This document shows, piece by piece, positions 1 through 8,783 of a DNA stretch of 64,000 bases (the first letter of the stretch is position 1; each line of letters starts with the position of its first letter). The notes below the pieces were generated by a model. It was not told the DNA's origin. It saw nothing but the letters and a program-made list of their open reading frames with translations, and searched no databases. This DNA comes from Leclercia sp. AS011. GTDB taxonomy: Bacteria > Pseudomonadota > Gammaproteobacteria > Enterobacterales > Enterobacteriaceae. The stretch spans positions 806,001-870,000 of the forward strand of contig NZ_JBBCMA010000001.1 of the NCBI RefSeq assembly GCF_037152535.1. Reading direction: 5' to 3'. A program made the translations under genes and the position numbers.

Positions 1-1
1 G

Positions 2-412
2 GAGACCGCTCAGCTGCTGGCCCGTCGCGCCTGGCTCAACACCAAAGAGCAGTACCTCACCGGCCGTATGCTCGGCGAGTACGACAACGGCGTGGGCCAA
101 CGCTGGCAGGATGCCCATCCGATCCGCTTCTTTGCGGACGGGGCGGTCAGCTACCCCTGGCACTCCGACGGGATGTGGTTCTTAACCCAGTTCCGCCGCT
201 GGGGATTGCTGAAAACCGACCCGGACTACGCCGCCATCGCCCGGCGCATCAACCGCACCGATATCTGGCAGGACGCCGCCACCGCGGTAGGCGGCATTAC
301 CGCGCCTGCCTCGCCGCTGCGCAGCAGTCGGCTTATGGACGGCACCGTCTGGAACGGCACCGATCCTGAGGGTTACGCCAACCGTTTTGCTATTCACCGT
401 ACAGGGGTCTGA
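2..412 (+). CDS. nasF: Nitrate ABC transporter substrate-binding protein, C-terminal part (left edge)
   Basis: Only the last 136 residues are present; the reading frame is open from base 2 and stops at 410-412. The visible part (Trp- and Tyr-rich, with motifs such as SYPWHSDGMWFL) matches the C-terminal lobe of the NrtA/NasF/CmpA family of periplasmic nitrate/nitrite-binding proteins. The call rests mainly on context: one base downstream begins a permease, then an ATPase, then nitrite and nitrate reductase, which is the nasFEDCBA order of Klebsiella oxytoca. The 5' end, signal peptide and the operon leader (where NasR antitermination acts in Klebsiella) lie outside the window. Confidence 0.88.
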   Translation, partial: ETAQLLARRAWLNTKEQYLTGRMLGEYDNGVGQRWQDAHPIRFFADGAVSYPWHSDGMWFLTQFRRWGLLKTDPDYAAIARRINRTDIWQDAATAVGGITAPASPLRSSRLMDGTVWNGTDPEGYANRFAIHRTGV

Positions 413-413
413 T

Positions 414-1292
414 ATGAAAAAAGTGAACACCAAAGCAGCTCCCGCCGCGCCGGTCAGCGGGGAAGTGATAACGCTGCCGCCGGTGCAGGTGCGCCGCCGC
501 ACGCCGGCGTTTGCCCGCCGGATCAACGACCTGCTGCAGCGCCTGATCCCGGCTCTGCTCGGCCTCGGGCTGCTGGTCATCGCCTGGCAGCTGGCGGCCA
601 TCAACAGCAAGGGCTTCCCGACGCCGCTCAGCACCCTGGATTCGGCCATCACGTTGTTTGCCGATCCCTTCTACCGCGACGGCCCGAACGATATGGGGGT
701 GGGCTGGAACGTGCTGGCCTCGCTCCAGCGCGTTGCCATCGGCTTTGGCCTGGCGGCGCTGGTGGGGATCCCGCTGGGCTTTATGATTGGCCGCTTCACC
801 TTTCTGGCCCGCATGTTTAACCCGCTGATTGCGCTCCTGCGCCCGGTCAGCCCGCTGGCCTGGCTGCCGATTGGCCTGCTGCTGTTTCAGAAGGCAGAAC
901 CCGCCTCCAGCTGGACCATTTTTATCTGCTCGATCTGGCCGATGGTGATCAACACCGCCGAAGGGGTGCGCCGCATTCCGGAGGACTACCTCAACGTGGC
1001 GCGGGTGCTGCAGCTCTCCGAGTGGACGGTAATGCGCCGCATTCTGTTCCCCGCCGTGCTGCCCGCGGTCCTGACCGGGGTGCGCCTCTCCATCGGCATC
1101 GCCTGGCTGGTGATCGTCGCCGCCGAGATGCTCACCGGAGGCCTGGGGATCGGCTTCTGGATCTGGAACGAGTGGAACAACCTCAACGTTGAAAACATTC
1201 TCATCGCCATCGTCATTATCGGCGTGGTGGGTTTGCTGCTGGAGCAGGGGCTGATGCTGATCGCCCGTCGTTTCAGCTGGCAGGAAAAATAA
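414..1292 (+). CDS. nasE: Nitrate ABC transporter permease NasE
   Basis: Inner-membrane permease of 292 residues that passes nitrate/nitrite from the NasF binding protein into the cytoplasm. I chose the ATG at 414, one base after the nasF stop, because the in-frame upstream start would lie inside nasF. After a basic, Pro-rich cytoplasmic N-terminus (about residues 1-40) there are about six hydrophobic segments. The EAA-type loop that contacts the ATPase lies around residues 185-215 (PEDYLNVARVLQLSEW). This is the BPD-transport permease family, NrtB/NasE type. Translation is almost certainly coupled to nasF. Confidence 0.93.
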   Translation: MKKVNTKAAPAAPVSGEVITLPPVQVRRRTPAFARRINDLLQRLIPALLGLGLLVIAWQLAAINSKGFPTPLSTLDSAITLFADPFYRDGPNDMGVGWNVLASLQRVAIGFGLAALVGIPLGFMIGRFTFLARMFNPLIALLRPVSPLAWLPIGLLLFQKAEPASSWTIFICSIWPMVINTAEGVRRIPEDYLNVARVLQLSEWTVMRRILFPAVLPAVLTGVRLSIGIAWLVIVAAEMLTGGLGIGFWIWNEWNNLNVENILIAIVIIGVVGLLLEQGLMLIARRFSWQEK

Positions 1293-1301
1293 GGAGCGCA
1301 C

Positions 1302-2090
1302 ATGAAACCCTTAATTCAGGTCCAGGCCGTCAGCCAGCGTTTTTCCACCGCCAGCGGCGAGTTTCTGGCGCTGCAGAACGTCTCTTTTGATATCCACGAG
1401 GGGGAGACAGTCAGCCTCATCGGCCACTCCGGCTGCGGCAAATCGACGCTGCTGAACCTCATCGCCGGTATCACTTTGCCGACGGAAGGCGGGCTGATCT
1501 GCGACAACCGCGAAATCGCCGGACCGGGCCCGGAGCGGGCGGTGGTGTTCCAGAACCACTCCCTGCTGCCCTGGCTCACCTGCTTCGACAACGTGGCCCT
1601 GGCGGTGGATCAGGTCTTCCGCCGCAGCATGAGTAAAGCCGAGCGCCGGGAGTGGATCGAACACAATCTCGACCGGGTGCAGATGGGGCACGCCATCCAC
1701 AAGCGCCCGGGGGAAATTTCCGGCGGCATGAAGCAGCGGGTCGGCATCGCCCGCGCCCTGGCGATGAAGCCGAAGGTGCTGCTGATGGATGAACCCTTCG
1801 GCGCGCTCGACGCCCTGACCCGCGCCCATCTGCAGGATTCGGTGATGAAAATCCAGCAGGAGCTGAACACCACCATCGTGCTGATCACCCACGACGTCGA
1901 CGAGGCGGTGCTGCTCTCGGATCGGGTCCTGATGATGACCAACGGCCCGGCGGCGACGGTGGGCGAGATCCTGCGCGTCGACCTGCCGCGCCCGCGTAAC
2001 CGGGTGCAGCTGGCAGAGGAGAGCCGCTATCACCATATGCGCCAGCAGATCCTCCATTTCCTCTACGAAAAACAGCCGAAAGCGGCCTGA
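1302..2090 (+). CDS. nasD: Nitrate ABC transporter ATP-binding protein NasD
   Basis: Cytoplasmic ATPase of 262 residues driving nitrate uptake with NasE and NasF. Walker A is GHSGCGKST at residues 41-49. The ABC signature ISGGMKQR begins near residue 139, and the Walker B LLMDEP with the catalytic Glu follows near 164, then the H-loop His in LITHDVDE. The start at 1302 follows a clear AAGGAG ribosome site and a 9-bp gap after nasE. The length is typical of NrtD/NasD/SsuB-type ATPases, and the flanking genes make nitrate the substrate. A sulfonate or taurine transporter would look similar in isolation. Confidence 0.94.
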   Translation: MKPLIQVQAVSQRFSTASGEFLALQNVSFDIHEGETVSLIGHSGCGKSTLLNLIAGITLPTEGGLICDNREIAGPGPERAVVFQNHSLLPWLTCFDNVALAVDQVFRRSMSKAERREWIEHNLDRVQMGHAIHKRPGEISGGMKQRVGIARALAMKPKVLLMDEPFGALDALTRAHLQDSVMKIQQELNTTIVLITHDVDEAVLLSDRVLMMTNGPAATVGEILRVDLPRPRNRVQLAEESRYHHMRQQILHFLYEKQPKAA

Positions 2091-2101
2091 GGAGTAGCCC
2101 T

Positions 2102-5100
2102 ATGCGCCTGGTCATCATTGGAAACGGTATGGCGGCAACGCGGCTGATTGAGTCGTTGACCGACCGCGCTCCCGGGCGCTTTGTCATCACCGTCATAGGT
2201 GATGAGCAGGCACCGGCCTACAACCGTATTCAGCTCTCCCCGGTGCTCGGCGGCGAGAAACAGGCCGCCGCCACGCAGCTCCATGATGAGGCCTGGTACC
2301 GTGCGCGCGGCGTGACGGTGCTGAGCGGCGAACGGGTGCTGGCGGTGGAGTGCGACGCGCGGATGTTGCGCACCGATAAACGTCTGATGGGGTGGGATGA
2401 GCTGGTGTTTGCCACCGGATCCCAGCCCTTCGTGCCGCCGATCCCCGGCGTGGGTCTGCCCCACGTCTTTACCTTCCGCACCCTCGATGACGTCAACGCC
2501 ATTCTGGCTACCCCCGGCCCGGCGGTGGTGCTGGGGGGCGGGGTGCTCGGCGTGGAAGCCGCTGCGGCGTTACAACGTCACGGTGACAACGTCACGTTAG
2601 TCCATCGTGGCCCCTGGCTGATGGAGCAGCAGCTGGACCAGCAGGCCGGGCTGTTGCTGGAGCAGGCGCTGGCGGAGCGGGGCATTGGCTGCGAGCTGAA
2701 CGGCGGCCTGACGGCGATTGCTGCCGACCGCATCACCCTCAGTAACGGCCGCACGCTGGCCGCCACGCGGGTGGTGCTGGCAACGGGCGTGACGCCAAAC
2801 ATCGCCCTCGCTCAGGCCAGCGGCGTGCCCTGCGGGCGCGGCATCCGGGTGGATGGCCAGATGCGCACCGCCCTGGAGGGCATCAGCGCCATCGGCGAGT
2901 GCTGTGAAATTAACGGCCAGACCTGGGGGCTGGTGGCTCCATGCCTGGCCCAGGCGGAGATCCTCGCCGCCCGTCTGGCCGGAGCAAACGTCACCCCCTT
3001 TACCCCGATGCAAAACGGCATGCGCCTGAAGGTGACCGGCGTGGAGCTGTTCAGCCTCGGAGAGGTCACTGCGCAACCGGATGATACGGAATGGACCAGC
3101 TGGGATCCGCTCACCCGCCACTACCGCCGCCTACTGGTTCGCAACGGCACGCTGGCAGGCGTACTGCTGATGGGGGAGTGTCGCAGCGCGGCCACCCTTA
3201 CCGATTTACTGACGACGTCAGCACCCGCCCAGGCGGACTGGCTGTTCGATCGATTCACTACGCAGCCGCAGGTTGCAGGACAAAACGCGATGACAAAACC
3301 TACTCTGATTGTGGTTGGGCACGGTATGGTCGGCCACCATTTTCTTGAAGACTGCGTGAACCGCGGTTTGCATCAGCAATACCAGATTGTGGTCTTCGGG
3401 GAAGAGCGCTATGCCGCCTACGACCGCGTCCATCTCTCGGAATACTTTGCCGGACGCAGCGCCGATTCGCTGTCGATGGTGACCGGGGATTTCTTTGCCG
3501 ATCACGGCATTGAGCTGCGCCTGTCGCAGCAGATTGTCGCCATCGATCGCGATGCGAAAGTGGTGCGCACCGCCAGCGGGCATGAAACCCACTGGGATAA
3601 GCTGGTGCTGGCTACCGGGTCGTACCCCTTTGTGCCCCCGGTGCCGGGGCGTGAGCTGCCGGGCTGCTTTGTCTATCGCACCCTTGACGATCTGGACCAG
3701 ATTGCCGCCCACGCCAGAGGATCCCGCACCGGCGTGGTGATCGGCGGCGGCCTGCTGGGGCTGGAGGCGGCGAACGCCCTGAAACAGCTCGGGCTGGAGA
3801 CCCACGTGGTGGAGTTCGCCCCGAACCTGATGGCGGTACAGCTGGATAACGACGGGGCGGCCATGCTGCGGCGCAAAATCGAAGCCCTCGGGGTGGGGGT
3901 GCATACCAGCAAAGCCACGACTGAGATTGCCGACACCGGCGCGGGCAAGATCCTGCGCTTCGCCGACGGCAGCGAGCTGGCGACCGACATGGTGGTCTTC
4001 TCTGCCGGGATCCGCCCGCAGGATGCGCTGGCCCGGGGCTGCGGCCTGGCGCTGGGCGAGCGGGGCGGGATCGCCATCGACAACCAGTGTCGCACCTCCG
4101 ACGAGGACATCTTCGCCATCGGGGAGTGCGCCCTCTGGGAAGGCAAAATCTACGGCCTGGTAGCCCCCGGCTATCAGATGGCGCGGGTGGCGAGCGCCGC
4201 GCTGGCCGGGGAGGCGAACGCCTTCACCGGGGCAGACATGAGCACCAAACTCAAGCTGCTCGGCGTGGACGTGGCCTCGTTTGGCGATGCGCACGCCCGC
4301 ACCCCGGGGGCGCAGAGCTACCAGTGGACCCACGGCCCGCAGCAGATCTACAAGAAGATCGTGGTTAGCGCCGACAACAAAACCCTGCTCGGCGGGGTGC
4401 TGGTGGGGGATGCCAGCGAATATGCCACCCTGGTGCAGATGATGCTCAACGACATCCATCTGCCAAAAGATCCCGAGACCCTGATCCTGCCCGCGGTGGC
4501 AGGTAGCGCCCCGAAAGCGCTGGGCGTGGCGGCCCTGCCCGAGAGCGCGCAGATCTGCTCCTGCCACAACGTCAGCAAAGGCGATATCTGCCAGGCGGTG
4601 AGCAACGGCGCTACCGACATCGGGGCGGTTAAACAGTGCACCAAAGCGGCTACCGGCTGCGGCGGGTGCAGCGCGCTGGTGAAGCAGGTGATGGAGTTCC
4701 AGCTGGCGGCCCAGGGCGTGGAGGTGAAAAAGGACATCTGCGAGCACTTCGCGTATTCGCGTCAGGAGATCTACCACCTGGTGCGCGTCAACCGCATCCA
4801 CACCTTTGAGCAGCTTATCAACCGCTACGGTCAGGGCCACGGATGCGAAATCTGTAAGCCGCTGGTGGGCTCGGTGCTGGCCTCCTGCTGGAACGAATAC
4901 CTGCTGAAACCAGCCCATCTGCCGCTGCAGGATACCAACGACCGCTACTTTGCCAACATCCAGAAAGACGGCACCTACTCGATTGTGCCGCGCATGGCCG
5001 CCGGAGAGGTGACTGCCGACGGGCTGATCGCCATCGGCCAGATCGCCAAACGCTACCAGCTGTACAGCAAAATCACCGGCGGGCAGCGCATCGACCTGTT

Positions 5101-6082
5101 TGGTGCCCGGCTGGAGCAGCTTCCGGAGATCTGGCAGCAGCTGATCGACGCCGGGTTTGAAACCGGCCACGCCTACGGCAAATCCCTGCGCACGGTGAAA
5201 TCCTGCGTCGGCTCAACCTGGTGCCGCTACGGCGTGCAGGACTCCACCGGGCTGGCAGTGGTGCTGGAGAACCGCTACAAGGGGCTGCGCGCCCCGCACA
5301 AAATCAAGATGGCGGTGTCGGGTTGTACCCGCGAGTGCGCCGAAGCCCAGAGCAAGGACGTGGGGGTGATCGCCACCGACAAGGGCTGGAACCTCTACCT
5401 GTGCGGCAACGGCGGCATGAAGCCGCGCCACGCGGATCTCTTTGCCAGCGATCTCGATGACGCCACGCTCCTGCGCTACGTCGATCGCTTCCTGATGTTC
5501 TACATCCGCACCGCCGATCGCCTGCAGCGCACCAGCACCTGGCGGGACAATCTCGAGGGCGGGCTGGAGTACCTGCGGGAGGTGATCATCGACGACAGCC
5601 TCGGCATTGCCGACGAGCTGGAGCAGGAGATGCAGCGGGTGGTGGACAGCTATCAGTGCGAATGGCAGACCACCCTGCAGGATCCTGGCCGGCTGGCGCA
5701 GTTCCGCACCCTCGACGCCGCGCCGGTGGCATCGAAACGCTGGCAGGCGGTCTGTAACCTGGAGGAGATCCCCGAGGAGGCCGGGATCGGTGCCCGTCTG
5801 GGCGAGCAGCATATTGCGCTGTTCCGCTTTGGCAAATCGGTCTATGCCCTCGAAGACCGGGAGCCGGGCGGCAGCGCCAGCGTGCTCTCCCGCGGCATCC
5901 TCGGCGATGCGGGCGGCGAGCCGGTGGTGATCTCCCCGCTGTACAAAACGCGGATCCGCCTGCGCGATGGGCGGCAGGTCGACACCGGCGAAGTGGCGGT
6001 CCGCGCCTGGCCGGTGAAGCTTGACGGCGACCGGGTGCTGGTGGGCAGCGAGGAGCTGGTGATGCGTGCGGAGGCCTCATGA
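2102..6082 (+). CDS. nasB: Fused NasC-NasB: nitrate reductase electron-transfer module joined to NAD(P)H nitrite reductase
   Basis: A single 1326-residue frame. Residues 1-395 are a complete FAD/NADH oxidoreductase (FAD motif IIGNGMAATR near residue 5, NAD motif VVLGGGVLGVEAA near 143), equivalent to NasC, the small subunit that feeds electrons to nitrate reductase. At residue 397 an internal Met begins a second full nitrite reductase: FAD/NAD domains; a BFD [2Fe-2S] domain with C819 and C821; a second Cys-containing BFD-like segment; the ferredoxin-like half-domain; and the siroheme/[4Fe-4S] ligands C1035, C1041, C1075 and C1079. The C-terminus (about 1210-1326) is a NirD-like Rieske fold without Cys/His ligands. 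The product reduces nitrite to ammonium in the cytoplasm. In K. oxytoca NasC and NasB are separate proteins. Here the ATG at 3290 is in frame with no stop before it, so either one fused protein or a second internal start is possible. Confidence 0.9.
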   Translation: MRLVIIGNGMAATRLIESLTDRAPGRFVITVIGDEQAPAYNRIQLSPVLGGEKQAAATQLHDEAWYRARGVTVLSGERVLAVECDARMLRTDKRLMGWDELVFATGSQPFVPPIPGVGLPHVFTFRTLDDVNAILATPGPAVVLGGGVLGVEAAAALQRHGDNVTLVHRGPWLMEQQLDQQAGLLLEQALAERGIGCELNGGLTAIAADRITLSNGRTLAATRVVLATGVTPNIALAQASGVPCGRGIRVDGQMRTALEGISAIGECCEINGQTWGLVAPCLAQAEILAARLAGANVTPFTPMQNGMRLKVTGVELFSLGEVTAQPDDTEWTSWDPLTRHYRRLLVRNGTLAGVLLMGECRSAATLTDLLTTSAPAQADWLFDRFTTQPQVAGQNAMTKPTLIVVGHGMVGHHFLEDCVNRGLHQQYQIVVFGEERYAAYDRVHLSEYFAGRSADSLSMVTGDFFADHGIELRLSQQIVAIDRDAKVVRTASGHETHWDKLVLATGSYPFVPPVPGRELPGCFVYRTLDDLDQIAAHARGSRTGVVIGGGLLGLEAANALKQLGLETHVVEFAPNLMAVQLDNDGAAMLRRKIEALGVGVHTSKATTEIADTGAGKILRFADGSELATDMVVFSAGIRPQDALARGCGLALGERGGIAIDNQCRTSDEDIFAIGECALWEGKIYGLVAPGYQMARVASAALAGEANAFTGADMSTKLKLLGVDVASFGDAHARTPGAQSYQWTHGPQQIYKKIVVSADNKTLLGGVLVGDASEYATLVQMMLNDIHLPKDPETLILPAVAGSAPKALGVAALPESAQICSCHNVSKGDICQAVSNGATDIGAVKQCTKAATGCGGCSALVKQVMEFQLAAQGVEVKKDICEHFAYSRQEIYHLVRVNRIHTFEQLINRYGQGHGCEICKPLVGSVLASCWNEYLLKPAHLPLQDTNDRYFANIQKDGTYSIVPRMAAGEVTADGLIAIGQIAKRYQLYSKITGGQRIDLFGARLEQLPEIWQQLIDAGFETGHAYGKSLRTVKSCVGSTWCRYGVQDSTGLAVVLENRYKGLRAPHKIKMAVSGCTRECAEAQSKDVGVIATDKGWNLYLCGNGGMKPRHADLFASDLDDATLLRYVDRFLMFYIRTADRLQRTSTWRDNLEGGLEYLREVIIDDSLGIADELEQEMQRVVDSYQCEWQTTLQDPGRLAQFRTLDAAPVASKRWQAVCNLEEIPEEAGIGARLGEQHIALFRFGKSVYALEDREPGGSASVLSRGILGDAGGEPVVISPLYKTRIRLRDGRQVDTGEVAVRAWPVKLDGDRVLVGSEELVMRAEAS

Positions 6083-8589
6083 GTGAAACCCAAACCACCT
6101 GTCCTTACTGCGGCGTCGGCTGCGGGGTGATCGCCCGCGTCGAAAACGGCGAGGTGAGCGTGCGCGGCGACGACAACCATCCGGCCAACTTCGGGCGGCT
6201 GTGCGTCAAAGGTTCGGCATTAGGGGAGACCACCGGCCTGGCGGGCCGCCTGCTGCAGCCGGAGGTGGACGACCAGCCGGTGAGCTGGGCGCTGGCGCTG
6301 GACACGGCGGGGGCGCGCCTGCGGGAGATCGTCGATACCTACGGGCCGCAGGCGGTGGCCTTTTATGTCTCCGGCCAGCTGCTGACCGAGGACTACTACG
6401 CCGCCAACAAGCTGATGAAGGGCTTTATCGGCGCCGCCAATATCGACACCAACTCCCGGCTCTGCATGTCCTCGGCGGTGGTGGGCTACAAGCGCGCATT
6501 CGGGGAGGACATCGTTCCGTGCAGCTACGAAGACGTGGAGCAGACCGACCTCGTGGTGCTGGTGGGCTCCAATGCCGCCTGGACCCATCCGGTGCTCTAT
6601 CAGCGGCTGGTGCAGGCCCGCGCCGCTAACCCGGCGATGAAGGTGGTGGTGATCGACCCCAGACGCACCGCGACCTGCGATATTGCCGATCTGCATCTGG
6701 CCCTGACGCCGGGCAGCGATGCCGGGCTGTTTGTCGGCCTGCTGAACGCTATCGACCCTGCGCAGGCCAGCGACTGGCCGCTGGAGCGGGTGGCGGCGTT
6801 CTGCGGCCTGCCGCCCGACGAGATTGCCACCTTTTATGCCTGGTTTAACGCCGCCCCGCGGGCGGTGACGCTCTACACCATGGGGATCAACCAGTCCACC
6901 AGCGGCAGCGACAAATGCACTGCCATTATCAACGTCCACCTGGCGAGCGGCAAAATCGGTCGCGAAGGCTGCGGGCCCTTTTCGCTGACCGGTCAGCCCA
7001 ATGCGATGGGCGGGCGCGAGGTGGGCGGGCTGGCGAATCAGCTGGCGGCGCACATGAACTTTACCCCGGACGATCTCAGCCGGGTGGCGCGCTTCTGGGG
7101 GACGGAGCGGCTGGCGCAAACGCCGGGGCTGATGGCGGTGGAGCTGTTCGACGCCATTGCCCGCGGCGCGGTAAAGGCGGTGTGGATCATGGGCACCAAC
7201 CCGGCGGTGTCGCTCCCGGACAGCCATGCGGTCTGTCAGGCCCTGGCCGCCTGTCCGCTGGTGATGGTCTCGGAGGTGATGCGCGACACCGACACCAGCC
7301 GCTTCGCCCACATCCGCTTTCCGGCGCTCGGCTGGGGGGAGAAAGAGGGCACCGTCACCAACTCCGAACGCCGCATCTCGCGCCAGCGCGCCTTTCTGCC
7401 CGCGCCCGGCGAGGCGAAACCCGACTGGTGGATCATCGCCCGTATGGCGGAGCGGCTGGGCCACGGCGCAGCCTTCGCCTGGGATCATCCCCACGCCATC
7501 TTTGCCGAGCACGCCGCGCTGACGGCGTTTGAGAACCACGGCGAGCGGCAATTGAATCTTGCGGCATTGTCGCAGCTGACCCGCGCGGAGTGGGACGCCC
7601 TGACGCCCTGGCAGTGGCCGATTAACCGCGAGGCATTAACCCGCGCCCGGCAGGTGCCGGTCATCCCGCAGTCGCACGGCGCAACGGTGGATCTGCTCTA
7701 TCCCTTTCTGCTCAACAGCGGCCGACTGCGCGACCAGTGGCACACCATGACCCGCACCGGCTATGTCCCGCGCCTGATGCAGCACTGCGCCGAGCCGACG
7801 GTGGAGATCTCCCGGCAGGACGCCGCCCGGCTGGGGGTACAGGACGGACAGCTGGCGCGCATCAGCGCCCCGCGCGGGGTGATGGTGGCCCGGGCACGAA
7901 TTAACGACGGGCAGCGCGCCGGGGAGCTGTTTGTCCCGATGCACTGGAACAGCTGCTTTTCGCGTCAGGGCAAGGTGAATGCCCTGGTGGCGGGGCGCTG
8001 CGATCCCGATTCCGGCCAGCCGGAGAGCAAGCAAACCGCGGTGCGGCTGATGCCGTGGCAGCCGGCGTGGCAGGGGGAGCTGTACAGCCGGGAGGCGCTG
8101 AGCCTGCCGACGCACGTGCACTGGTGGCGCAAGGCAACCGCCGGGGCGTTGCGCCTGACCCTGGCGGGAGACAAGCCGCTGATGGAGTGGTTGATGGCGC
8201 ACTGCGCCGGGCAGGGCTGGCAGCTGCAAATCGCGCAAACCGACGAGCGAAGCAGCGTCCTGGCCTGGCATGACGGGGCATTGATGCTGGGGTTCTGGCA
8301 GGGCACCGGGTTGCCGACGCTGGCGCATGGGGTTATCGAAGAGGCGTTTCGCACCGCGCCGACGCAGCTGGCCGAACGTCACGCGTTGCTCAACGGGCAG
8401 AGTCCTGGCGAGCGTGTGGAGCCCGGGCGCATCATTTGCAGCTGTTTCAGCGTCGGCGAAAACGCCATCCGTGGGGCGATAGCGGAAGGGTGCGACTCGG
8501 CGGCGGCGCTGGGGGCGAAACTGCGCTGCGGGACTAACTGCGGCTCCTGCGTCCCGGAGCTGAAGGAGATGCTTTCGGTGCGGGTGTAA
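6079..8589 (+). CDS. nasA: Assimilatory nitrate reductase, molybdenum catalytic subunit NasA
   Basis: Reduces nitrate to nitrite in the cytoplasm for nitrogen assimilation; 836 residues. The N-terminus carries a [4Fe-4S] site (C8, C11, C15 in CPYCGVGC and a fourth Cys in RLCVKGS near 42), followed by the molybdopterin oxidoreductase domains and the dinucleotide-binding domain. The last 60 residues are a BFD-type [2Fe-2S] domain (ICSCFSV ... CGTNCGSC), as in Klebsiella NasA. This lets the enzyme take electrons from the NasC module. The ATG overlaps the preceding stop (ATGA at 6079), so translation is coupled to the NasCB fusion. No Tat or Sec signal is present, in line with a cytoplasmic assimilatory enzyme rather than periplasmic NapA. 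Confidence 0.95.
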   Translation: MSETQTTCPYCGVGCGVIARVENGEVSVRGDDNHPANFGRLCVKGSALGETTGLAGRLLQPEVDDQPVSWALALDTAGARLREIVDTYGPQAVAFYVSGQLLTEDYYAANKLMKGFIGAANIDTNSRLCMSSAVVGYKRAFGEDIVPCSYEDVEQTDLVVLVGSNAAWTHPVLYQRLVQARAANPAMKVVVIDPRRTATCDIADLHLALTPGSDAGLFVGLLNAIDPAQASDWPLERVAAFCGLPPDEIATFYAWFNAAPRAVTLYTMGINQSTSGSDKCTAIINVHLASGKIGREGCGPFSLTGQPNAMGGREVGGLANQLAAHMNFTPDDLSRVARFWGTERLAQTPGLMAVELFDAIARGAVKAVWIMGTNPAVSLPDSHAVCQALAACPLVMVSEVMRDTDTSRFAHIRFPALGWGEKEGTVTNSERRISRQRAFLPAPGEAKPDWWIIARMAERLGHGAAFAWDHPHAIFAEHAALTAFENHGERQLNLAALSQLTRAEWDALTPWQWPINREALTRARQVPVIPQSHGATVDLLYPFLLNSGRLRDQWHTMTRTGYVPRLMQHCAEPTVEISRQDAARLGVQDGQLARISAPRGVMVARARINDGQRAGELFVPMHWNSCFSRQGKVNALVAGRCDPDSGQPESKQTAVRLMPWQPAWQGELYSREALSLPTHVHWWRKATAGALRLTLAGDKPLMEWLMAHCAGQGWQLQIAQTDERSSVLAWHDGALMLGFWQGTGLPTLAHGVIEEAFRTAPTQLAERHALLNGQSPGERVEPGRIICSCFSVGENAIRGAIAEGCDSAAALGAKLRCGTNCGSCVPELKEMLSVRV

Positions 8590-8590
8590 A

Positions 8591-8672
8591 CGCCTGATGG
8601 CGCTGCGCTTATCAGGCCTGGGAAGGCACGGACCCCAGGTCGGGTAAGCGCAGCGCCACCCGGCAATCAGGC
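8591..8672. repeat. REP/BIME palindromic element after nasA
   Basis: Two facing palindromic units of the enterobacterial REP type (cores GGCGCTGCGCTTATCAGGC and GGTAAGCGCAGCGCCACC) immediately after the nasA stop. Such elements sit at operon ends, protect mRNA 3' ends and bind gyrase or IHF in E. coli. There is no U-tract, so it is not an obvious intrinsic terminator. Confidence 0.7.
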
Positions 8673-8783
8673 ACCCTATTTCAGGTTATTCCTGAAATTT
8701 CCCTTAGGGCTGAAATTTTTCCTCAATCAGGCTAAGGTGTTAACTCTGTTTTCATTCAACACAGGCGCCCTTTCACGACGGTG

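Noticed and set aside
390..1301. Long minus-strand open frame opposite nasE
   Set aside because: It mirrors the codon pattern of nasE and has the His/Gln/Arg-rich composition of an antisense frame in GC-rich DNA, with no domain.
3218..5170. 650-codon minus-strand frame opposite the NasC-NasB fusion
   Set aside because: Antisense shadow of a real, domain-rich gene; no ribosome site, and composition (His, Gln, Gly, Val-rich) typical of a mirror frame.
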